A stretch of DNA of 64,000 nt. Source: Mesorhizobium sp. M1D.F.Ca.ET.043.01.1.1. GTDB taxonomy: Bacteria; Pseudomonadota; Alphaproteobacteria; Rhizobiales; Rhizobiaceae. The position numbers and the translations under genes were made by a program. Below are positions 60,043 to 64,000 of the stretch, in pieces. The number at the start of each line of letters is the position of its first letter. Positions within the stretch are counted from its first letter, which is position 1. The stretch spans positions 372,001 through 436,000 of the forward strand of contig NZ_CP034444.1 of the NCBI RefSeq assembly GCF_003952385.1. The letters are read 5' to 3'. The notes beneath the pieces are model-generated. The model saw only the letters and a program-made list of their open reading frames with translations. It was not told the DNA's origin and did no database searches.

Positions 60043-63033
60043 CTACAAACGCCCGAGCGCCTTCAGCTCATGCAGCACGGCCGCGTCGCGGGCCGAGACA
60101 TCCGGGAATTTCGGGTCCTGCCCGACATCGGCGGTGTAGCGCCAGGAGCGCGCGCATTTGACCAGACCGCGATCCTCGGCCTTCTCGACCACGACCGCCA
60201 CGCCCTTGACGTCGTCGAGGGTGAAAGCGCCCTGCGGCGCCTTGCCGTGGCTGATGGCCAGGTCGCTGGTGATCGCCATCTCGGCCATGTCGACATCGGC
60301 GATCGCCGCTTCGAGCGCTGCATCGTCGATGGTGACGACCGGCACGGCTTCCAGCGAGGAGCCGATCAGCTTCTCGGCACGCGCGATCTCGAGCGCGCCG
60401 GTGACGACGCGGCGCACCTGGCGGACCTTGCGCCATTTCTCGGCCAGCGCCTCGTTCCGCCAGTTGTCGGGGATCGCCGGGAACTGATCGAGATGCACCG
60501 AGACAGCCTCCGGGTGACGGTCGAGCCAGGCCTCCTCCATGGTGAAGGGCAGCATCGGCGACAGCCACTTCACCAGGCATTCGAAGAGGTGGCGCACGAC
60601 CTTGACCGCCGCCTTGCGGCGCAGGCTGGAAGGCCCATCGCAATAGAGCGCGTCCTTGCGGATGTCGAAGTAGAAGGCCGAGAGCTCGACCACCATGAAG
60701 TCGAGCAGCGCGCGGGTGATGCGCTTGAACTCGAAGGCGTCGTAGCCCTGGCGCACCACTTCGTCGAGCTCGGACAGCCGGTGCAGCATCAGCCGCTCCA
60801 GTTCCGGCATCGTCTCCAGCGGAACATCCTCGCCGTCGTCGTGGGCAAGCGTGCCCAGCATCCAGCGGATGGTGTTCCTGAGCTTGCGGTAGGCGTCGAT
60901 ATTGGTCTGCAGCACGTTCTTGCCGAGCCGCTGGTCTTCCCAATAGTCGGTGGTCACCACCCAGAGCCTCAGGATATCGGCGCCGGACTGCTTGATGACG
61001 TCCTGCGGCACCACGGTGTTGCCGAGCGACTTCGACATCTTGCGGCCTTCCTCATCCATGGTGAAGCCATGGGTGATGACCGTGTCATAGGGTGCCCTGT
61101 CCCTGGTGCCGCAGCTTTCGAGCAGCGAGGAATGGAACCAGCCGCGATGCTGGTCCGAGCCTTCAAGATAGACGTCGGCCGGCCATTTGAGATCGGGACG
61201 ATCTTCAAGCGTGAAGACATGCGTCGAGCCGGAATCGAACCAGACGTCGAGGATGTCCATCACCTGGTGCCATTTGGCCGCATCGTGGTTGCCGAGGAAG
61301 CGCTCCTTGGCGCCCTCGGCGAACCAGGCGTCGGCGCCTTCCTTCTTGAAGGCGTCCATGATGCGCTGGTTGACCGCCTCGTCCTTCAGCACGTTGCCGT
61401 CGACGTCGGCGAAGACGGCGATCGGCACGCCCCAGGCGCGCTGGCGCGACAGCACCCAGTCGGGGCGCTCCTCGATCATGGCGCGGATGCGGTTCTGGCC
61501 AGCCGCCGGCACGAAGCGGGTGTCGTCGATCGCCTTCAGCGCGCGGCTGCGCAGCGTCGTGCCGTCGCTGAGGTCCTTGTCCATGTAGACGAACCATTGC
61601 GGCGTGTTGCGGAAAATGATCGGCTTCTTCGAGCGCCACGAATGCGGATAGCTGTGCTTCAGCCGGCCGCGCGCGAAAAGCGCGTTGCGCTTGATGAGTT
61701 CCTCGATGACCGCCTGGTTGGCGTTGCCCTTCTTGCCGTTGTCGTCGATGACGCGCGCGGCCCCGTCCTCGCGGTCCGGCCCGAAGCCCGGCGCGTCCTT
61801 GGTGAAGAAGCCGGCGTCGTCGACCGGGAACGGGATCGCGGTGTCGACGCCGCGCTTGAGCAATTCGGCGACCGCGTCCGTCCAGGCGTCGAAGTCCTCG
61901 CGGCCGTGGCTCGGCGCGGTATGCACGAAGCCGGTGCCGGCATCGTCGGTGACATGCTCGCCGGCGATCATCGGCACGGGGAACTGATAGCCGCCGGCAA
62001 GCCCCCTGAACGGATGCGAAAGTGTCAGGCTTGCAAGCTGTTCGGCCGAAACGTCGTGAAGGCGGTTCAAGGTGACCTTGGCCTTGGCCGCGGCGTCCTC
62101 GGCCAGCGCGTCGGCGAAGATCAGCTTCTCGCCGGACTGCGGGCCGAATGCATTCTCGGCCGCCGTCACCTCATAGAGGCCATAGGCGACGCGCGGCGAA
62201 TAGCTGACGGCGCGGTTGCCGGGCAGCGTCCAGGGCGTCGTCGTCCAGATGACGACATGGGCTTCGAGCAGGTCCAGCGAGGCCTCGGACAACGCCGCCG
62301 GCTGCCCGCCATCGCCGCCGTCCACCGGACGCGCAAGGCTCGCGACCGGGAATTTCACCCAGATCGTGTCGCTCTCATAGTCCTGGTATTCGACCTCGGC
62401 CTCGGCAAGCGCTGTGCGCTCGACCACGCTCCACATGACCGGCTTGGAACCGCGATAAAGCTGGCCCGACATGGCGAATTTCAACAGCTCGCCGGCGATG
62501 CGCGCCTCGGCGTGGTAGGCCATGGTCGTGTAGGGATTGTGGAAGTCGCCGATGACGCCGAGGCGCTGGAATTCGTCGCCCTGCACCTTGATCCAGTGCG
62601 TGGCAAAGTCGCGGCATTCCTTGCGGAATTCGTTGACCGGCACCTCGTCCTTGTTCTTGCCCTTGGCGCGATACTGCTCCTCGATCTTCCATTCGATCGG
62701 CAGGCCGTGGCAATCCCAGCCCGGCACGTAGTTGGCGTCGTAGCCGCGCATCTGGAAGGAGCGGTTGATGACGTCCTTGAGGATCTTGTTCAGCGCATGG
62801 CCGATATGGATGTTGCCGTTGGCGTAGGGCGGGCCGTCATGCAGCACGAATTTCTCGCGGCCGGCGGATGTCTCACGCAGCTTGCTGTAAAGGTCCATGT
62901 CCTGCCAGCGCTTGACCATGCCGGGCTCCTTCTCGGGGAGACCGGCACGCATCGGGAAATCCGTCTGCGGCAGATAAAGCGTGCGGGAATAGTCGATCGT
63001 CTCGGACGCATCGGTCGTAGGGGTATCGGTCAT
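60043..63033 (-). CDS. ileS: Isoleucyl-tRNA synthetase
   Basis: Class I aminoacyl-tRNA synthetase of 996 residues that charges tRNA-Ile. The HIGH motif is [16 protein letters not shown] near residues 70-85 and KMSKS is [12 protein letters not shown] near 660-672. The editing (CP1) domain between them has [15 protein letters not shown] and the [16 protein letters not shown] block, and an anticodon-binding helical domain follows. The C-terminal zinc-finger cysteines of some bacterial enzymes are not evident. ATG 63033 opens [20 protein letters not shown] rhizobial palindromic repeat lies 60 bases upstream. Confidence 0.97.
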   Translation of the reverse strand: MTDTPTTDASETIDYSRTLYLPQTDFPMRAGLPEKEPGMVKRWQDMDLYSKLRETSAGREKFVLHDGPPYANGNIHIGHALNKILKDVINRSFQMRGYDANYVPGWDCHGLPIEWKIEEQYRAKGKNKDEVPVNEFRKECRDFATHWIKVQGDEFQRLGVIGDFHNPYTTMAYHAEARIAGELLKFAMSGQLYRGSKPVMWSVVERTALAEAEVEYQDYESDTIWVKFPVASLARPVDGGDGGQPAALSEASLDLLEAHVVIWTTTPWTLPGNRAVSYSPRVAYGLYEVTAAENAFGPQSGEKLIFADALAEDAAAKAKVTLNRLHDVSAEQLASLTLSHPFRGLAGGYQFPVPMIAGEHVTDDAGTGFVHTAPSHGREDFDAWTDAVAELLKRGVDTAIPFPVDDAGFFTKDAPGFGPDREDGAARVIDDNGKKGNANQAVIEELIKRNALFARGRLKHSYPHSWRSKKPIIFRNTPQWFVYMDKDLSDGTTLRSRALKAIDDTRFVPAAGQNRIRAMIEERPDWVLSRQRAWGVPIAVFADVDGNVLKDEAVNQRIMDAFKKEGADAWFAEGAKERFLGNHDAAKWHQVMDILDVWFDSGSTHVFTLEDRPDLKWPADVYLEGSDQHRGWFHSSLLESCGTRDRAPYDTVITHGFTMDEEGRKMSKSLGNTVVPQDVIKQSGADILRLWVVTTDYWEDQRLGKNVLQTNIDAYRKLRNTIRWMLGTLAHDDGEDVPLETMPELERLMLHRLSELDEVVRQGYDAFEFKRITRALLDFMVVELSAFYFDIRKDALYCDGPSSLRRKAAVKVVRHLFECLVKWLSPMLPFTMEEAWLDRHPEAVSVHLDQFPAIPDNWRNEALAEKWRKVRQVRRVVTGALEIARAEKLIGSSLEAVPVVTIDDAALEAAIADVDMAEMAITSDLAISHGKAPQGAFTLDDVKGVAVVVEKAEDRGLVKCARSWRYTADVGQDPKFPDVSARDAAVLHELKALGRL

Positions 63034-63092
63034 CGATCTATCATCTCAATTGCCCGGCGGCGGAACAGCCCGGCGTTGAAGTCTTTGTCTTG

Positions 63093-63141
63093 ACGCATAT
63101 CGTTTTCCCAAAACCGGAACCCACTTTTGGGCGATGTGCGT
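63093..63141. repeat. Short interspersed palindromic repeat upstream of ileS
   Basis: ACGCATATCG and CGATGTGCGT form the outer arms and CCCAAAA/TTTTGGG the inner stem. It is of the kind scattered through Mesorhizobium-like genomes (from memory). The rest of 63034-63340 shows nothing else recognisable and no gene. Confidence 0.6.
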
Positions 63142-63340
63142 TGATGTTCTGAAAAAGCGCGAGGGGCCGCGCGCAAAAGTCCCGGCGGCTCCGGCGGCGC
63201 TCAGGCCACCCGGAACACCGGGCCCGTAATTCGTATCGCGATCGAAAAAAGGCGCGAAAAGCTCGTCATGGCGTGGCTTTTAGCGGATGGCGCGGCAGGA
63301 ATAAAGCCCGGATTTCAAGGCAAAGCGTTGGTTTGCTGGC

Positions 63341-64000
63341 CTACATCGAGAAATTGAAGCGATAGGTGGTCGATACGCCGACGGTCCACTGGTTGCGGTC
63401 GCCGCGCTCCTTGACCAGGCTGGAATCGGCCGCCGGCCCCATCAGGCGCGAATATTCGGTGAAGACGCTCGCCGTCATCGGCTCGGTCACTTTCCACGTG
63501 ATCGCGCCGCCGAGGCCGGTCGACTTCAGCCCGCCGCCCGGATGGTATTCGCTCAAGCCCGAAGCCGCCGCTTCCGTGGCGTTGACACCGTAATAGGCGT
63601 CGAAATAGTCCGACGAAGCGAAGGAGACGCGCGGACCGCCGGAGATGCGGACCGTGGGGGTGACGTCGTAGAAGGCATCCGCCGCGATGTCGGCGACGAA
63701 GCCGTTATGGGAGCGGATGCCATGCCGTAACTCGGCACGGGCGCGCAGCCAGTCCAGGGGATAGAACTCGAAGAAGCCGCCCACCTCACCGCCGAAGCGC
63801 ACCGGGTCGAGGCCCTCGAGCTCGTCCTTGCTGGTGCGATGGAACAGGAACTTGCCGGTGAGGCCGGCGCGCACGCTGCCGTCGTCGATCAGCGCCAGCG
63901 AGATGTTGTCGTTGCGCGAGGTGAAGCGCGCCTCGGGACCGGCCTTGCCGAGCGAGATGATCGGCTGGGCGCTCAGCATATATTTCTTGCCGCCCTCGAA
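63341..64000 (-). CDS. MipA/OmpV family outer-membrane protein, 5' end outside the window
   Basis: The last 219 residues of an outer-membrane beta-barrel; the frame is open to the window edge, so the start lies beyond 64000. Alternating strands are clear (SVRAGLTGKFLFHRT, VGGFFEFYPLDWLRARAELR, PTVRISGGPRVSFASSDYF, AITWKVTEPMTASVFTEYSR), ending NQWTVGVSTTYRFNF-S-M. MipA-like proteins were described as scaffolds for murein enzymes, and OmpV relatives as small porins or adhesins; the role here is open. The start at 63979 suggested by an in-frame ATG is internal. The 3' end is followed by 200 bases of spacer before ileS upstream sequences. Confidence 0.8.
   Translation of the reverse strand, partial: FEGGKKYMLSAQPIISLGKAGPEARFTSRNDNISLALIDDGSVRAGLTGKFLFHRTSKDELEGLDPVRFGGEVGGFFEFYPLDWLRARAELRHGIRSHNGFVADIAADAFYDVTPTVRISGGPRVSFASSDYFDAYYGVNATEAAASGLSEYHPGGGLKSTGLGGAITWKVTEPMTASVFTEYSRLMGPAADSSLVKERGDRNQWTVGVSTTYRFNFSM

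Noticed and set aside
60010..63093. Plus-strand reading frame of 1027 codons opposite ileS
   Set aside because: Antisense shadow in high-G+C DNA. The minus strand encodes an unmistakable isoleucyl-tRNA synthetase.

Overview
The window is a high-G+C stretch of an alphaproteobacterial chromosome, most like Mesorhizobium or a close relative in the Phyllobacteriaceae. This rests on the gene families present (GH127/ABC sugar operon, DUF899 and DUF1059 proteins, MipA-like porin), on frequent TGATG/ATGA gene overlaps, and on several rhizobial-type intergenic palindromes. No IS element, CRISPR array, rRNA or tRNA gene was recognised.

Layout. 1-6.8 kb: end of an MFS transporter, an ankyrin-cytochrome c fusion, an acyltransferase-3 membrane protein, small DUF1059 and beta-propeller proteins, and a TPR/winged-helix regulator divergent from a DUF899 thioredoxin-like protein. 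7.1-13.6 kb: a periplasmic LivK-type binding protein directly followed by a membrane adenylate cyclase, a small hypothetical gene, a decayed gene fragment, cardiolipin synthase and an EEP-family hydrolase. 13.65-20.26 kb: a LacI-regulated operon (regulator, sugar-binding protein, two permeases, GH127 beta-L-arabinofuranosidase) with two operator-like palindromes and a mosaic palindrome between the binding-protein and permease genes.

20.4-28.8 kb: accessory region. A 1336-residue P-loop NTPase with a C-terminal PD-(D/E)xK nuclease motif faces an HNH endonuclease with a PUA/EVE-like N-terminus. Base composition is visibly lower here. A roughly 90% identical, truncated copy of a methyltransferase gene sits beside the HNH gene, and the intact gene lies about 2.56 kb further on, beyond an MscS channel and an oxidoreductase. 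28.85-37.2 kb: a likely polysaccharide synthesis and export locus (GT2 synthase, HEAT-repeat membrane protein, TPR/outer-membrane barrel) with an Hpt protein, two single-domain response regulators and a hybrid kinase with two receivers.

37.4-42.7 kb: alpha/beta hydrolase, porin-like protein, cytochrome P450, Stf0-like sulfotransferase, a second hydrolase and a small protein resembling HlyC-type acyltransferases. 43.5-51.6 kb: a complete inner-membrane type I secretion pair and its 1684-residue Calx-beta/RTX substrate, which carries eight almost perfect 303-bp repeats. 52-64 kb: patatin phospholipase, an active/inactive M16 peptidase pair, rsmD, an RluB-type pseudouridine synthase, tadA, a lipoprotein, ileS and a MipA-like outer-membrane protein.

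The two most striking observations are a 156-bp palindromic element inserted in frame, with a 5-bp direct repeat, into the signal-peptide region of the second M16 peptidase, and the NTPase-nuclease plus HNH pair, which looks like an uncharacterised defence module.
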